A stretch of 64,000 nt of DNA, taken from the NCBI GenBank assembly GCA_036351115.1, contig JAZBOL010000096.1, positions 124,001 to 188,000 of the forward strand. Direction: 5' to 3'. Origin of the DNA: Marinihelvus sp036351115. GTDB taxonomy: Bacteria; Pseudomonadota; Gammaproteobacteria; Xanthomonadales; SZUA-36. The position numbers and the translations under genes are program-made. The notes beneath the pieces are model-generated. The model had not been told where the DNA came from, did no database searches, and saw only the letters and a list, made by a program, of their open reading frames with translations. Within the stretch, counting starts at the first letter, position 1; every line of letters begins with the position of its first letter. Below are positions 42,866 to 52,873 of this stretch, piece by piece.

Positions 42866-43884
42866 GCCACGGCTCCCCGGCGCCACCGCCCCGGTCGCAA
42901 GGTACCCAGCACGGCCAGCATCGCCAGGGTGTAGGCAAGGCCCATGGGCCAGTAGAACAGCTCGCGGACCGGGCGGATGATCTCCACGTCGCTTTCCACC
43001 GGCTCCAGCTCATCGAGGATCTGGTAGATCTGCGCCAGCCCTTCGGCGTCCTTGGCGCGGAAGTACCGGCCCCCGGTGCGCTCGGCGATGGTTCGCAACG
43101 TCCCCTCGTCCAGGTCCGCGGAGGGGTTGACTACCCGGGAACCAAAGAAGTCCTGGACCCGCATTTCGTCCGCGCCCACGCCGACGGTGTACACCGTGAG
43201 ACCCTCCCGGGCCGCAAACTCCGCAGCCTGGAGCGGCTGAACCTCGCCGGAGGTATTGGCACCATCGGTCAGCAGCACGAGCACCCGATCCGATGCGCCG
43301 TCCTCCCGCAGCCGCTTGACGGCGAGGCCGATGGCGTCGCCAATGGCCGTTTCCCGTCCAGCGAGACCGATTTCCGATTCGTCGAGGAGGGTCGCGGTGG
43401 TTTCCGTGTCGAAGGTGAGCGGCGTCTGCAGGTAGGCGCGGCTCCCGAAGAGAATCAGTCCCACGCGGTCTCCCCGGCGGCGTTCGATGAAGTCGCCCGC
43501 CACGGCCTTGACCACCACGAGCCGGTTCACGGAGCGGTTCTGCCAGACCATGTCCTGCGTATCCATGCTGCCCGAGATGTCCACGGCCAGCAGAAGATCC
43601 CGGCCGCTCACGGGCAGGTCCTGGATCTCACCGATCCACTGCGGCCGCGCGGCGGCCAGCACGAGCAGCAACCAGACGCCGGTCGCCAGGAGCGCCAGCC
43701 AGGGCCGCCGCATGGCCGCACCGGATTGGCCGGACACGGCCTCGTACCATGGGACACGGACGGCCTGGCGGCCACCGCCCTCTTTCGGCGGCAGGAGCCA
43801 GCGCAGCAGCAAGGGCAGCGGCGCGAGGGCCAGCAGCCAGGGCCAGGCGAGGGTAAAGCCCGATTCGACCAGGCCCTCACCCAT
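42862..43884 (-). CDS. batA: BatA-type von Willebrand A membrane protein
   Basis: 340 residues from the ATG encoding MGEGLVESGF. Two N-terminal hydrophobic segments and one C-terminal helix flank a VWA domain with intact MIDAS residues (AVDISGSMD, then LLTDGANTSG). It overlaps the DUF4381 gene by 8 bp and batB by 4 bp. It is probably an inner-membrane partner of the MoxR ATPase. Confidence 0.9.
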   Translation of the reverse strand: MGEGLVESGFTLAWPWLLALAPLPLLLRWLLPPKEGGGRQAVRVPWYEAVSGQSGAAMRRPWLALLATGVWLLLVLAAARPQWIGEIQDLPVSGRDLLLAVDISGSMDTQDMVWQNRSVNRLVVVKAVAGDFIERRRGDRVGLILFGSRAYLQTPLTFDTETTATLLDESEIGLAGRETAIGDAIGLAVKRLREDGASDRVLVLLTDGANTSGEVQPLQAAEFAAREGLTVYTVGVGADEMRVQDFFGSRVVNPSADLDEGTLRTIAERTGGRYFRAKDAEGLAQIYQILDELEPVESDVEIIRPVRELFYWPMGLAYTLAMLAVLGTLRPGRWRRGAVA

Positions 43885-44356
43885 GGCGGCGCAACCAGGC
43901 TTCGGCGGCAGCTTCCAGCGCCACCGGGTCAAACTCAGGATGTGGCTCATAGGGGCCCGCCACCAGTGCCGTAAAGGATTCCGCACCGGCATCGGCGCCG
44001 GCCTCCGCGCCCAGGAACGCCGCCCAGTCCGCCCCGGCAAGCACGCCGGGCTCCTGTTCCGGGAAGGCGCGCATGGCCGTGACCTTCAACAAACGGTTGA
44101 CGCCGGCGAGCCAGGCCTGGGGACTCTCTTCCGGGTCGACCGTGTCCCGCAACCGGGCCAGCCGATCCACGAGGTCCCGACGACGACGTCGAACCTCATT
44201 GCGGCGACGCAGGGCCCGGAAGGTCCAGGCGAGCAGCGCCAGCCCGCACAGGGCGAGAATCCACCATCCCGGTGCCGGCGGCCAGAAGGGCGCCTCCGGC
44301 GCGCCCTGGATGTCGCGAAGCTGGGAAAGCAGCTGGGCTGATGCGTCCGTTGTCAT
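43877..44356 (-). CDS. DUF4381 membrane protein
   Basis: 159 residues. One transmembrane helix (PPAPGWWILALCGLALLAW) is followed by an Arg-rich segment and a cytoplasmic helical domain; this is the DUF4381 family, seen only in MoxR-Bat operons. The function is unknown. It overlaps the DUF58 gene by 4 bp. Confidence 0.87.
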   Translation of the reverse strand: MTTDASAQLLSQLRDIQGAPEAPFWPPAPGWWILALCGLALLAWTFRALRRRNEVRRRRRDLVDRLARLRDTVDPEESPQAWLAGVNRLLKVTAMRAFPEQEPGVLAGADWAAFLGAEAGADAGAESFTALVAGPYEPHPEFDPVALEAAAEAWLRRHG

Positions 44357-45324
44357 GCGACCCGCCCGGTCAGCATGCGCAGTTCCCTGCCCAGGACCTC
44401 CACCGGGTCATCCGGTGTCCGCAGGGTCAGCCAGCCACACTGTTGTCGCTGGAACAGGCGCCGGGGCCCTTCCGTGTGTTCCAGGCTCATGCAGTCGAAG
44501 CGCTTGCGGCCGCCAGGACGCCCCGTGTCCAGCAGGCTGGCCGTTTCCCCATCCGTGATGGGAAAGCGTCCCGACGGCAGGGCTTCCTCCGCGGGATCGA
44601 GCACCTGGCAGCCGACCACGTCGTTGTGTTGCCGAAGGCGGGAGAGGTGTCGCTGGCAGTCTTCGTCGAGCCCATAGAAATCGCTGATGACCAGGACCAG
44701 GCTGCCCGGACGAACTGTGTGGCGCACGCGCTGCAGGGCGACCGACAGGGGCTCGTGGCCGCGTTCATGGGCCGCCAGGGCGCGCTCCGGCTGAAGCCAG
44801 TCCACGAGACCCTGGATGACCCGCATGGCGCCACGCCGCCCGCCCGCGGGCCGCAGTTCCCGGTGCTCGCCAGGGGCGAACAGGAAGGCGCCGATCCGGT
44901 CGCCCCGTTTCACCGCGGTCCAGGCGATCGCTGCGGCCAGGTAACCGGCCGAAACCGATTTGAGCCTGCGCCGCGTTCCGAAAAACAGGGTGGGGCTGGC
45001 GTCCAGCACCACCAGCACGGGACGTTCGCGCTCTTCCTGGAACACCTTGGTGTGGGCACGCCCGGTCCGGGCCGTGACCCGCCAGTCCATGTTGCGGATG
45101 TCGTCACCGGGCTGATAGTTTCGTGATTCTACGAAATCAACGCCGCGCCCCCGATAGCGCGACCGGTAGGCGCCCGCCAGGGCCGAGGCGGCGGGCCGGT
45201 GCATGGGCAGCAGGAGCGCGTTGCAGCGCGGGCGAAGGGCGATCAGCTCCGCGGCGGTGAGCTCGATACCGTTACCGGATCGGCGTGCCGGTTGAATGGC
45301 TTGCGCAGGGGAAGACACCGACAC
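44353..45324 (-). CDS. DUF58 domain protein of the MoxR-Bat operon
   Basis: 323 residues. GRGVDFVESRNYQPGDDIRN followed by MDWRVTARTG is the DUF58 signature, then a VWA-like fold (LVVLDASPTLFFGT). It lies 5 bp after moxR and overlaps DUF4381. DUF58 proteins are thought to act with MoxR in assembling protein complexes. Confidence 0.9.
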   Translation of the reverse strand: MSVSSPAQAIQPARRSGNGIELTAAELIALRPRCNALLLPMHRPAASALAGAYRSRYRGRGVDFVESRNYQPGDDIRNMDWRVTARTGRAHTKVFQEERERPVLVVLDASPTLFFGTRRRLKSVSAGYLAAAIAWTAVKRGDRIGAFLFAPGEHRELRPAGGRRGAMRVIQGLVDWLQPERALAAHERGHEPLSVALQRVRHTVRPGSLVLVISDFYGLDEDCQRHLSRLRQHNDVVGCQVLDPAEEALPSGRFPITDGETASLLDTGRPGGRKRFDCMSLEHTEGPRRLFQRQQCGWLTLRTPDDPVEVLGRELRMLTGRVA

Positions 45325-45329
45325 CTCGG

Positions 45330-46340
45330 TCAGGGCACGGGCACCAGGTCCAGCAGCCGGTCCGTGAGCTCATCCACGGTCACGCCATCGGCTTCCGCTT
45401 CAAAGGACAGCAGCACACGGTGCCGAAGCACGTCGTGCGCTACACCCTGCACGTCGTCCGGGGAAACGTAATCGCGACCGTCGAGCCAGGCCTGGGCGCG
45501 GGCGCAGCGATCGAGCGCGATGGTCGCCCGGGGGCTGCCACCGAAGCTGACCAGGCGGCCGAGCTCGGCGTCCCAGCGTCCCGGGTCCCGGGACGCCAGC
45601 ACGAGCTGGACGATGTACTCCTCCAGCTCCGGTGCAAGATGCAGGTCCAGCACCTGCTCCTGGGCGGCAAACACCTGCGCCTGGGTCACGAGCACGGGGG
45701 CGGTCTTCTGTTCGTGCAGTTCGTCCCGGGCCTGGCCCCGGGCCAGGGCGAGGATGGCCTGCTCCGCTTTCGCATCCGGATAGGTGATGGCAACGTGCAT
45801 GAGGAAGCGGTCCAGCTGCGCCTCGGGCAGGGGATAGGTCCCTTCCTGCTCGATGGGGTTCTGGGTTGCCATGACCAGGAACAGCCGCGGCAACGGATAG
45901 GTAATGCGCCCTACCGTCACCTGGTGCTCGCCCATGGCCTCGAGGAGGGCCGACTGAACCTTGGCCGGTGCACGGTTGACCTCGTCGGCCAGGATGAGGT
46001 TGTGAAAAATCGGGCCATTCTGGAATTCAAAGCTGCCTTCCTGGGGGCGGTAGATTTCCGTACCGGTCAGGTCGGCCGGCAGCAGGTCGGGCGTAAACTG
46101 GATGCGGTGAAAGTCCCCTTCGATCCGATCCGCGAGCACCTTGATGGCGGTGGTCTTCGCGAGGCCAGGCGCCCCCTCCACGAGCAGGTGACCGTGGCAC
46201 AGCAGCGCCATCACCAGGCGCCGCATGAGCCGCTCCTGTCCGATGATCAGTTCATTGGCGGCCTTGTCGAGCGCCTGGAAGGCGGCCCGCTCCGGGTTGT
46301 CGGAGCGCGTCTCAACGCTTTGGGGGTTCACTGATTCCAT
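45330..46340 (-). CDS. MoxR-family AAA+ ATPase
   Basis: 336 residues. Walker A VEGAPGLAKT, Walker B ILADEVNRAP, sensor 1 ATQNPIEQEGTYPLPEAQLD and the C-terminal lid. MoxR ATPases act as chaperones for metal or cofactor insertion into partner complexes; here the partners are the DUF58 and VWA proteins that follow. It opens the operon. Confidence 0.93.
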   Translation of the reverse strand: MESVNPQSVETRSDNPERAAFQALDKAANELIIGQERLMRRLVMALLCHGHLLVEGAPGLAKTTAIKVLADRIEGDFHRIQFTPDLLPADLTGTEIYRPQEGSFEFQNGPIFHNLILADEVNRAPAKVQSALLEAMGEHQVTVGRITYPLPRLFLVMATQNPIEQEGTYPLPEAQLDRFLMHVAITYPDAKAEQAILALARGQARDELHEQKTAPVLVTQAQVFAAQEQVLDLHLAPELEEYIVQLVLASRDPGRWDAELGRLVSFGGSPRATIALDRCARAQAWLDGRDYVSPDDVQGVAHDVLRHRVLLSFEAEADGVTVDELTDRLLDLVPVP

Positions 46341-46501
46341 CTTGATCCCTGGCTTCTGGTTGGGCTGATTCTGGCTAATCGCTCGCTGGCTTCCGCGCTA
46401 CCGTTTCGACGCGCGTGTCCGTGGGCGCCCTTCGGGCCCGCAGCCCGCTATGGTTTCGCAAATCGCGGAACGCCGAGCGTGTCATTGGTCACGGCTGACC
46501 G

Positions 46502-46507
46502 ATTCTA
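46502..46507 (-). promoter_or_regulatory. Putative -10 for the MoxR-Bat operon
   Basis: TAGAAT (minus strand) lies in the 223-bp gap between priA and moxR, about 160 bp ahead of the moxR start. No good -35 is seen; the rest of the gap shows no gene. Confidence 0.28.
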
Positions 46508-46563
46508 CCCGAAGCGCGTAGGCGGGACGTGAGCCGACCGCCAGCGACCGGCTGGATGCCCGT

Positions 46564-48762
46564 TCAGAATTCCTGGGGATCGAGGTCCACGGTCCAACGC
46601 ACCTTTCGCGCCGATGGCAGCGCGCGCACGGCGGGCAGAAACCGGTCGAGGGCCTGCTGCAGTTCGGCACGTTCCGGGGTCTGGAGCAGAAGGTACCAGC
46701 GAAGCCTTCCGCCACGCCGTTCCATCATGGCCGGAAAAGGCCCGAAGACCGCACCTTCCCGGCCAGGCCAGGCAGCGCGGGCCTCCCGGAGAAACCGCTG
46801 AAGCGCGTCCCGGTCCGCCGCCTCCGCCCGGAGCGTCGCCTGGTGGCTGAACGGGGGCAGATCCGCCAGTTCCCGCTCAGCCAGGAGGGCTTCGGCATAC
46901 CGTTCGTACCCTTCCCGCAACAGCAGTCGCAAGCCGTCGTGTTCGGGATGATGGGTCTGCAGCAGGACCGTTCCCGGGTGCTGTTCCCGCCCGGCTCTGC
47001 CGGCCACCTGGACCAGCAGCTGGGCCATGCGCTCCATGGCCCGGAAGTCGGCGCTGTACAGGGCCTGGTCCAGGTTGACGATGACCACGAGCGTCACCCG
47101 CGGGAAATGGTGCCCCTTGGCCAGCATCTGCGTGCCCACGAGGACGCAGGGGTCGCCGGTTCGTACGGCATCGACGACGGCTTCCAGCTCACCTTTCCGG
47201 CGAACCCGGTCCCGGTCCACCCGGTGCAGCGGGACGTCGGGAAACTGCTTGCCCAGGAACCGCTCCAGCTGCTCCGTTCCTTCTCCGGCTCCCTGGAGCG
47301 CGTCCGCGCCGCACGCGGGGCAGAAGCGAGGCGCCGGTTGCTGGTCGCCGCAATGGTGGCAATGCAGCCGGCGCCAGGCGCGGTGCCAGGTCAGATTGGC
47401 GTCGCAGTTCCGACAGTCCGCGTGCCAGCCACAATCGTGGCACAGGAGCACCGGCGCATAGCCACGCCGATTGAGGAAGACGAGCACCTGCTCTTCGCGG
47501 TCGAGGGTCTCACCGATGGCGGTCAGGGCGCCGGGACTGATGCCGCCGGGATTGGGCTGCTGCCGGAGGTCGATGACCCGGAACGCGGGGGTGGAGGCAC
47601 CGGTGGCCCGCTGCCTGAGCCGGTAGTGCCGGAACCGGCCCAGGTGCGCGTTGTGCAGGCTTTCGAGCGTGGGCGTGGCGGTTCCCAGCACAATGGGAAT
47701 ACCGAGGGCGTGGGCGCGCTTGACCGCGACATCGGCCCCGGCGTAACGAAACCCGTCCTGCTGCTTGAAAGACGGATCGTGCGCCTCGTCCATGACGATG
47801 AGTCCGGGCCTGGCCAGGGGCAGGAACAGGGCCGAGCGGGTACCGATGAACAGGCGCGCCTCGCCACGCAGCGCCGCGGCCCAGGCCCGCGCGCGCTCAC
47901 CGGCCGCGATGCCGGAGTGGGAAACGACCGGTTCGAGATCCAGGCGTTGTGAGAAGCGCCGCAACAGTTGCGGCGTCAGGCCGATCTCGGGAACGAGGAT
48001 CAGCACCTGCCGACCCGAGGCCAGGACCTGCTCCGCCAGCTGCAGGTAGATTTCCGTCTTGCCGCTGCCGGTGATGCCGTCGAGCAGGTGGCAGCCGAAA
48101 CTGTCGATGCTGCTGGCGATGCCTTCCACGGCAGCGGCCTGCTCGGGCTTTAGCGCCGGCCCCGCTGCGGGGTGGAAAGCACCAGCCCCGGCGGGCTCGC
48201 GTTGAATCACCCCTGCCTCCTCCGCGGTCCGGAGGACGGCAGCGCTGCAACCGGTCGCATCGCGCAGCGCGGCCGGCAACCGGGGACCCTCGGCGAGCGC
48301 CTCCAGTACCCGGAAGCGCGCCGGCGCCCGGCCCGGACCCTCGTCCAGCTGTGCCCGGCCCGCCTCGGTCAAACGCCATTGGATCGGCGGGTCGGGCAGG
48401 CGTCCGTCCGTGCGTCGCAAGGAGGGTGGCAGGGCGTTGGAGATGACCTCTCCGAGGGGATGCTTGTAGTACCGGGCACACCACTCGAGCAGGGACAGGA
48501 GCTCATCGGTCAGCGCCGGCGTCTCCTCGTCCAGTACGGCCTCGAGCGGCTGGAGCCTGGCCAGGGGCAGGTCGCTCGTGGCCGGCGCTTCCGTGACCAC
48601 CCCGACGAGCTTGCGACCGCCGAAAGGCACCACCACGCGCTGGCCCGGCCGCGGCAATTCACCGTCGCCTTGCCCGGGCTTCGGGGGCAGGTAATCGAAC
48701 ACCCCCGGCAGCGGGACGGGCACGGCGACGCGCACCACCGTCGCGGTGTTCGCGGGTGTCAT
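46564..48762 (-). CDS. priA: Primosomal replication protein N' (PriA helicase)
   Basis: 732 residues. Walker A LDGITGSGKTEIYL, DEAHDPSFK (DEAH box) and eight zinc-ligand cysteines in two groups (CHDCGWHADCRNC and CHHCGDQ, then CPACG). The N-terminal part holds the 3' DNA-binding domain. PriA restarts stalled forks. It follows prc by 34 bp. Confidence 0.96.
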   Translation of the reverse strand: MTPANTATVVRVAVPVPLPGVFDYLPPKPGQGDGELPRPGQRVVVPFGGRKLVGVVTEAPATSDLPLARLQPLEAVLDEETPALTDELLSLLEWCARYYKHPLGEVISNALPPSLRRTDGRLPDPPIQWRLTEAGRAQLDEGPGRAPARFRVLEALAEGPRLPAALRDATGCSAAVLRTAEEAGVIQREPAGAGAFHPAAGPALKPEQAAAVEGIASSIDSFGCHLLDGITGSGKTEIYLQLAEQVLASGRQVLILVPEIGLTPQLLRRFSQRLDLEPVVSHSGIAAGERARAWAAALRGEARLFIGTRSALFLPLARPGLIVMDEAHDPSFKQQDGFRYAGADVAVKRAHALGIPIVLGTATPTLESLHNAHLGRFRHYRLRQRATGASTPAFRVIDLRQQPNPGGISPGALTAIGETLDREEQVLVFLNRRGYAPVLLCHDCGWHADCRNCDANLTWHRAWRRLHCHHCGDQQPAPRFCPACGADALQGAGEGTEQLERFLGKQFPDVPLHRVDRDRVRRKGELEAVVDAVRTGDPCVLVGTQMLAKGHHFPRVTLVVIVNLDQALYSADFRAMERMAQLLVQVAGRAGREQHPGTVLLQTHHPEHDGLRLLLREGYERYAEALLAERELADLPPFSHQATLRAEAADRDALQRFLREARAAWPGREGAVFGPFPAMMERRGGRLRWYLLLQTPERAELQQALDRFLPAVRALPSARKVRWTVDLDPQEF

Positions 48763-48796
48763 GCGGATGCTTCGCGGGGCGGGCGCCGAGGCGCCC

Positions 48797-50962
48797 TCAA
48801 TTCACGGCTTCGCCCTGGTTCTCGCGCTTGAGCTGGGAGAACTGGGTCGCGAGGAGCTGGCCGTCGGCGCCCAGGCGGATCATGTCGGCGACGATGCGCG
48901 CCGATTCACGGAGCATGAGGTCCGGACGTTCGTCCTCCGACTCCTCGTCCTCGTCGGTCGCCTCGTCAAGATCGGCTTCCACGTCGTCCACGATGGCCAG
49001 GGGGTCGAGCTCTTCCACCAGCGGGCCCGTGCCGTTCTTGCGCGCCTCCCGCTTGGCTTTCTTGGCCTCCATTTCCTCGCGACGCGCCGTCTCGAGGAGA
49101 GAAACACTCAGGTTTTCACTCGAGGTATTGAATTCTTCGATGTCCTCGAGGAGCCAGCCGAACTCCTGGTCGTCCTTCACGCGACCACGGAACTGGAAGT
49201 CCGCGACGGTCACCAGCTCGTCGAGGTCATCCACGGGCTCGTAGGGAGCCGGGTCGATTTCGGTCCAGGGCAAGGCGTTGGGCAGCGCGCTTTCGCCGTA
49301 ATCCTCCGGATCACCCGCGGACGGAAAGCGAATGTCGGGTACCACGCCCCGGTTCTGCGTCGATCCGCCGTTCACCCGGAAAAACTGCGCCTGGGTAATT
49401 TTCAGCTGGCCCATGCGCGGGGAATCGGACAGACCGTACTCGTCCAGGTCGAGCAGGGATTGCACCGTGCCCTTGCCGAAGGTCGGTTCACCGATGATGA
49501 CCCCTCGCTGATAGTCCTGGATCGCCGCCGCGAAAATTTCCGAAGCGGACGCGCTGTAGCGGTTCACCAGCACGGCCAGGGGACCGTCCCAGGCCATGCC
49601 GGGATCCGTGTCTTCCTCGGTGCTCACACGGCCACTGCCGTTGCGCACCTGGACGACAGGACCCTCGTCGATGAACAGGCCGGTCAGCGTGGTCGCCTCG
49701 AGCAGCGAGCCGCCACCATTGTTGCGAAGATCCATGATCAGGCCCTCGACGCCCTCGGCCTTGAGCTCGTCGATGATGCGCGCCACGTCCCGCGTGCTCG
49801 AGCGGTAGTCCGGCAGGTTCCGGGCCCGACCATTGAAGTCCAGGTAGAACACGGGCAAATCGATCACGCCGACTTTCATCGTCCCGCCGCTGTCCTGCGG
49901 CACTTCGATGACCCGGCTGCTTGCCGCCTGCTCTTCGAGTTTGACCTCGTTGCGGACGATGTCGATGACCTTGCTCGGGCCCTCGATACCCACGTCTTCG
50001 GGGAGCACTTCCAGTCGAACCACCGTGTCCTTGGGACCGCGGATCAGGTCCACCACGTCGTCCACCCGCCAGCCGACCACGTCGACCATCTTGCCCTCTT
50101 TGCCCTGGCCGACGGAGACCACCCGGTCACCCGCCTTGAGCCGGCCATCCTGGTCTGCCGGCCCGCCGGGCACCACCCGCGCAATGCTCGTGTACTCGGA
50201 TTCCCGGCCGAGCAAGGCGCCGATGCCCTCGAGGGACAGCTTCATGGAAATTTCGAAGTTGTCCGAGCCCCGGGGCGACAGGTACGCCGTGTGCGGCTCG
50301 ATGGCCAGCGCGAAGGCGTTCATGAAGAAGTTGAAGATGTCGTCCGACTTCAGTTCGGTGACCCGCCGGTCCAGGTTTTCGTAGCGGGTGCGAAGCAGAT
50401 CGATGATCTCGTCGTGCTCCTTGTTGGCGAGTTTCAGGCGGAGGTAGTCGTTTTTCACCCGCTTGCGCCAGTAATCGTCGAGGTCCGCCGCGGTCTCGAG
50501 CCAGTCCGCCTCGCTGCGATCGTACTGGTAAGACTCGTCCACGGTGAAATCGAAGGGCTCATCCAGCCGCGCCAGGGCGTAGCTGGCGCGCTCGTGCACG
50601 CGATCCAGGTACAGGTTGTAAATGTCGAACGCCGGCTGCAGCTCGTTGTGCTGCAGGGCATTGTCGAGCTCGGTGCGGTACGGTTCGAACTGCCGGATGT
50701 CGGAGGCGAGGAAGTAACTCCGGTTCGGGTCGAGCATCTCGATGTAGCTGTCGAGAATGCGGGAGGACAGCTCGTCGTCGAGGCGCGTGTCCTTGTAGTG
50801 CCAGTTGGTGAGGAGCTTGGTGGCGAGATTCGTGGTGAAGCGCTGCTCCATGGTGGGCTGAAGCAGGACACTGTCTTCGCTGGTAACCGTGGCGTAGGCC
50901 GTGACGGTCCAGGCAGGCGCCGCCAGCAGCAGCGGCAAAATGAGTTTAGCGATTCTCAACAC
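48797..50962 (-). CDS. prc: Carboxy-terminal processing protease Prc (Tsp)
   Basis: 721 residues from GTG 50962, with GGAGA five nt upstream. A signal peptide (RIAKLILPLLLAAPAWTVTA) is followed by an N-terminal helical domain, a PDZ domain (GIGALLGRESEYTSIARVVP), the S41 catalytic domain with Ser in NRYSASASEIFA and Lys in EPTFGKGTVQ, and a DUF3340-type C-terminus. It degrades the wall hydrolase MepS and trims PBP3 in E. coli. Acidic EDEESEDE stretch near the end. Confidence 0.95.
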   Translation of the reverse strand: MLRIAKLILPLLLAAPAWTVTAYATVTSEDSVLLQPTMEQRFTTNLATKLLTNWHYKDTRLDDELSSRILDSYIEMLDPNRSYFLASDIRQFEPYRTELDNALQHNELQPAFDIYNLYLDRVHERASYALARLDEPFDFTVDESYQYDRSEADWLETAADLDDYWRKRVKNDYLRLKLANKEHDEIIDLLRTRYENLDRRVTELKSDDIFNFFMNAFALAIEPHTAYLSPRGSDNFEISMKLSLEGIGALLGRESEYTSIARVVPGGPADQDGRLKAGDRVVSVGQGKEGKMVDVVGWRVDDVVDLIRGPKDTVVRLEVLPEDVGIEGPSKVIDIVRNEVKLEEQAASSRVIEVPQDSGGTMKVGVIDLPVFYLDFNGRARNLPDYRSSTRDVARIIDELKAEGVEGLIMDLRNNGGGSLLEATTLTGLFIDEGPVVQVRNGSGRVSTEEDTDPGMAWDGPLAVLVNRYSASASEIFAAAIQDYQRGVIIGEPTFGKGTVQSLLDLDEYGLSDSPRMGQLKITQAQFFRVNGGSTQNRGVVPDIRFPSAGDPEDYGESALPNALPWTEIDPAPYEPVDDLDELVTVADFQFRGRVKDDQEFGWLLEDIEEFNTSSENLSVSLLETARREEMEAKKAKREARKNGTGPLVEELDPLAIVDDVEADLDEATDEDEESEDERPDLMLRESARIVADMIRLGADGQLLATQFSQLKRENQGEAVN

Positions 50963-51147
50963 GCGTTCTCCATGAATCCCCTGGCATTGCGGTCCGCCGG
51001 GTCGGCGGGTGTTCGTTTCAGACCCGGCAGAGGGCTCAAAGTTTCGTCCCGGACAGCGGCAAAAAATGCCCACCGGGTTAACCATTTAGCCAGTCCGATC
51101 CGCCGCTGGCAAGGGCCAAAGGTCGGGGCCGGTTTCGCGAGGGCGAG

Positions 51148-52206
51148 TCAGGCGGCACCCTGATCGACGAAACCCGCCTCCTCCGCCATGACGTCGGCGT
51201 GGTAGGACGAGCGCACCATGGGGCCGGAAGCGACGTGGGTGAAGCCCATGGCGTAGCCGACGTCAGCCAGCTCATCGAAGGCTTCCGGCGTCCAGTACTC
51301 CAGCACCGGATGGTGATGTGGCGTCGGCTGCAAGTATTGCCCAAGCGTGATCATGTCCACGTCATGGTCGCGCAGATCCCGGAGCGCCTCTTCGACCTGT
51401 TCCCGGGTTTCCCCCAGCCCGAGCATGATGCCGGACTTGGTGGGCACGCCGGGGATGCGGCGCTTGAATTCCTGCAGCAGGCGCAGGGACCAGTCGTAAT
51501 CCGCGCCGGGTCGCACGTTTCGATACAGGGGCGCCACCGTCTCCAGGTTGTGGTTGAAGACGTCCGGCGGCGCCTGTTCGAGAATGTCCAGGGCCCGCTC
51601 GAGACGGCCCTTGCCGCGAAAGTCGGGCACCAGGATCTCCACCTTGATGCCCGGGCTGGCGTCCCGCACCCGCTCGATGCACTCCACGAAATGGCCTGCC
51701 CCGCCGTCCCGGAGGTCGTCACGGTCGACGGAAGTGATCACCACGTAACGCAGGCGCATCTGGGCGATGGTGCTCGCCAGGTTGGCCGGTTCCTTCGGAT
51801 CCGGCGGCTTCGGACGGCCGTGCGCCACGTCACAGAAGGAGCAACGGCGGGTGCAGATGTCACCCAGGATCATGAAGGTGGCCGTGCCCTTGTTGAAGCA
51901 CTCGTGGATGTTCGGGCAGGACGCCTCTTCGCACACCGTCACCAGGGACCGTTCGCGAAGGCGTTCCTTGAGGTCACCGACCGCGTTCCCGCTGGGCAAC
52001 CGAACGCGAATCCAGGGCGGCTTGCGAAGGGCGGGCGCACCCTCGTCGAACCGCGCCGTGTTGCGCGCCATCTTGTCCTCGCCCAGCTGCTTGCGGCCCG
52101 TGGCCGGAGGCACGGCCGAAGCGCCGGGCTCCCGCAGGGTCAGGGGAATGCTCGGGGAAGCCTGGTCGGGTTTTGACCGGTTCGCCGTTTTCTGATCAGT
52201 GCTCAT
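51148..52206 (-). CDS. lipA: Lipoyl synthase
   Basis: 352 residues from the ATG encoding MSTDQKTANR; ATG 52221 is an alternative. Radical SAM: auxiliary cluster cysteines in CEEASCPNIHECF and SAM cluster CTRRCSFCDVAHG, plus the C-terminal VASGPMVRSSYHAD with the serine ligand. It inserts sulfur into octanoyl groups. It overlaps lipB by 11 bp. Confidence 0.96.
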   Translation of the reverse strand: MSTDQKTANRSKPDQASPSIPLTLREPGASAVPPATGRKQLGEDKMARNTARFDEGAPALRKPPWIRVRLPSGNAVGDLKERLRERSLVTVCEEASCPNIHECFNKGTATFMILGDICTRRCSFCDVAHGRPKPPDPKEPANLASTIAQMRLRYVVITSVDRDDLRDGGAGHFVECIERVRDASPGIKVEILVPDFRGKGRLERALDILEQAPPDVFNHNLETVAPLYRNVRPGADYDWSLRLLQEFKRRIPGVPTKSGIMLGLGETREQVEEALRDLRDHDVDMITLGQYLQPTPHHHPVLEYWTPEAFDELADVGYAMGFTHVASGPMVRSSYHADVMAEEAGFVDQGAA

Positions 52207-52873
52207 CGTGTCGTATTCCATTGTAGCCCAGCAGCTCGGCGAGCCGGCCCAGGAGGGCGGCCTGGGCCGTTTCGAGGCTCACGGGCGATTCCGCGCAATC
52301 CTTCAGCTGCGTCACCGCGAGCCCGGCGTAGCCGCAGGGATTGATGCGGCCATAGGGCTCGAGGTCCATGTCGATATTGAAGGCGAGGCCGTGAAAACTG
52401 CATCCCCGGCGCACCCGCAGGCCCAGGGCGGCAATCTTCGCATCGCCCACGTATACGCCCGGCGCTCCCTCACGGCGCTCCGCCGACACCCCGTAGCCCG
52501 CCAGCACGTCAATGATGGACTGCTCGATGAGCGTGACGAGCTCGCGAACACCCAGGCGGAGTCGTCGCAGGTCGAGCAGGGGGTACAGCACCAGCTGCCC
52601 GGGACCGTGATACGTCACCTGCCCCCCGCGATCGACCGGCACCACCGGGATGTCACCGGGCGCGAGCAGGTGCTCAGCCTTCCCCGCCTGGCCGAGCGTA
52701 AAGACCGGCGGATGCTGCACACACCAGACCTCGTCGGGGGTCTGCTCGTCCCGTTCGTCGGTGAACGCCTGCATGGCCTGCCACACCGGTTCATAGGGCT
52801 GCAGACCCAGGTCACGGTAGGCAAGTGGTGCGGAAGGCATGAGGTCGCTCGACCGGCTCGCGCCGGGCGTCAA
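52196..52873 (-). CDS. lipB: Octanoyl transferase
   Basis: 225 residues; a start at MPSAPLAYRD (about 11 codons later) is possible. The catalytic pair is visible: Lys in GDAKIAALGLRVRRG and Cys in INPCGYAGLAVTQ, with VDRGGQVTYHGPGQ. It moves octanoate from ACP to lipoate-dependent enzymes. It overlaps ybeD by 4 bp. Confidence 0.95.
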   Translation of the reverse strand: MTPGASRSSDLMPSAPLAYRDLGLQPYEPVWQAMQAFTDERDEQTPDEVWCVQHPPVFTLGQAGKAEHLLAPGDIPVVPVDRGGQVTYHGPGQLVLYPLLDLRRLRLGVRELVTLIEQSIIDVLAGYGVSAERREGAPGVYVGDAKIAALGLRVRRGCSFHGLAFNIDMDLEPYGRINPCGYAGLAVTQLKDCAESPVSLETAQAALLGRLAELLGYNGIRHDEH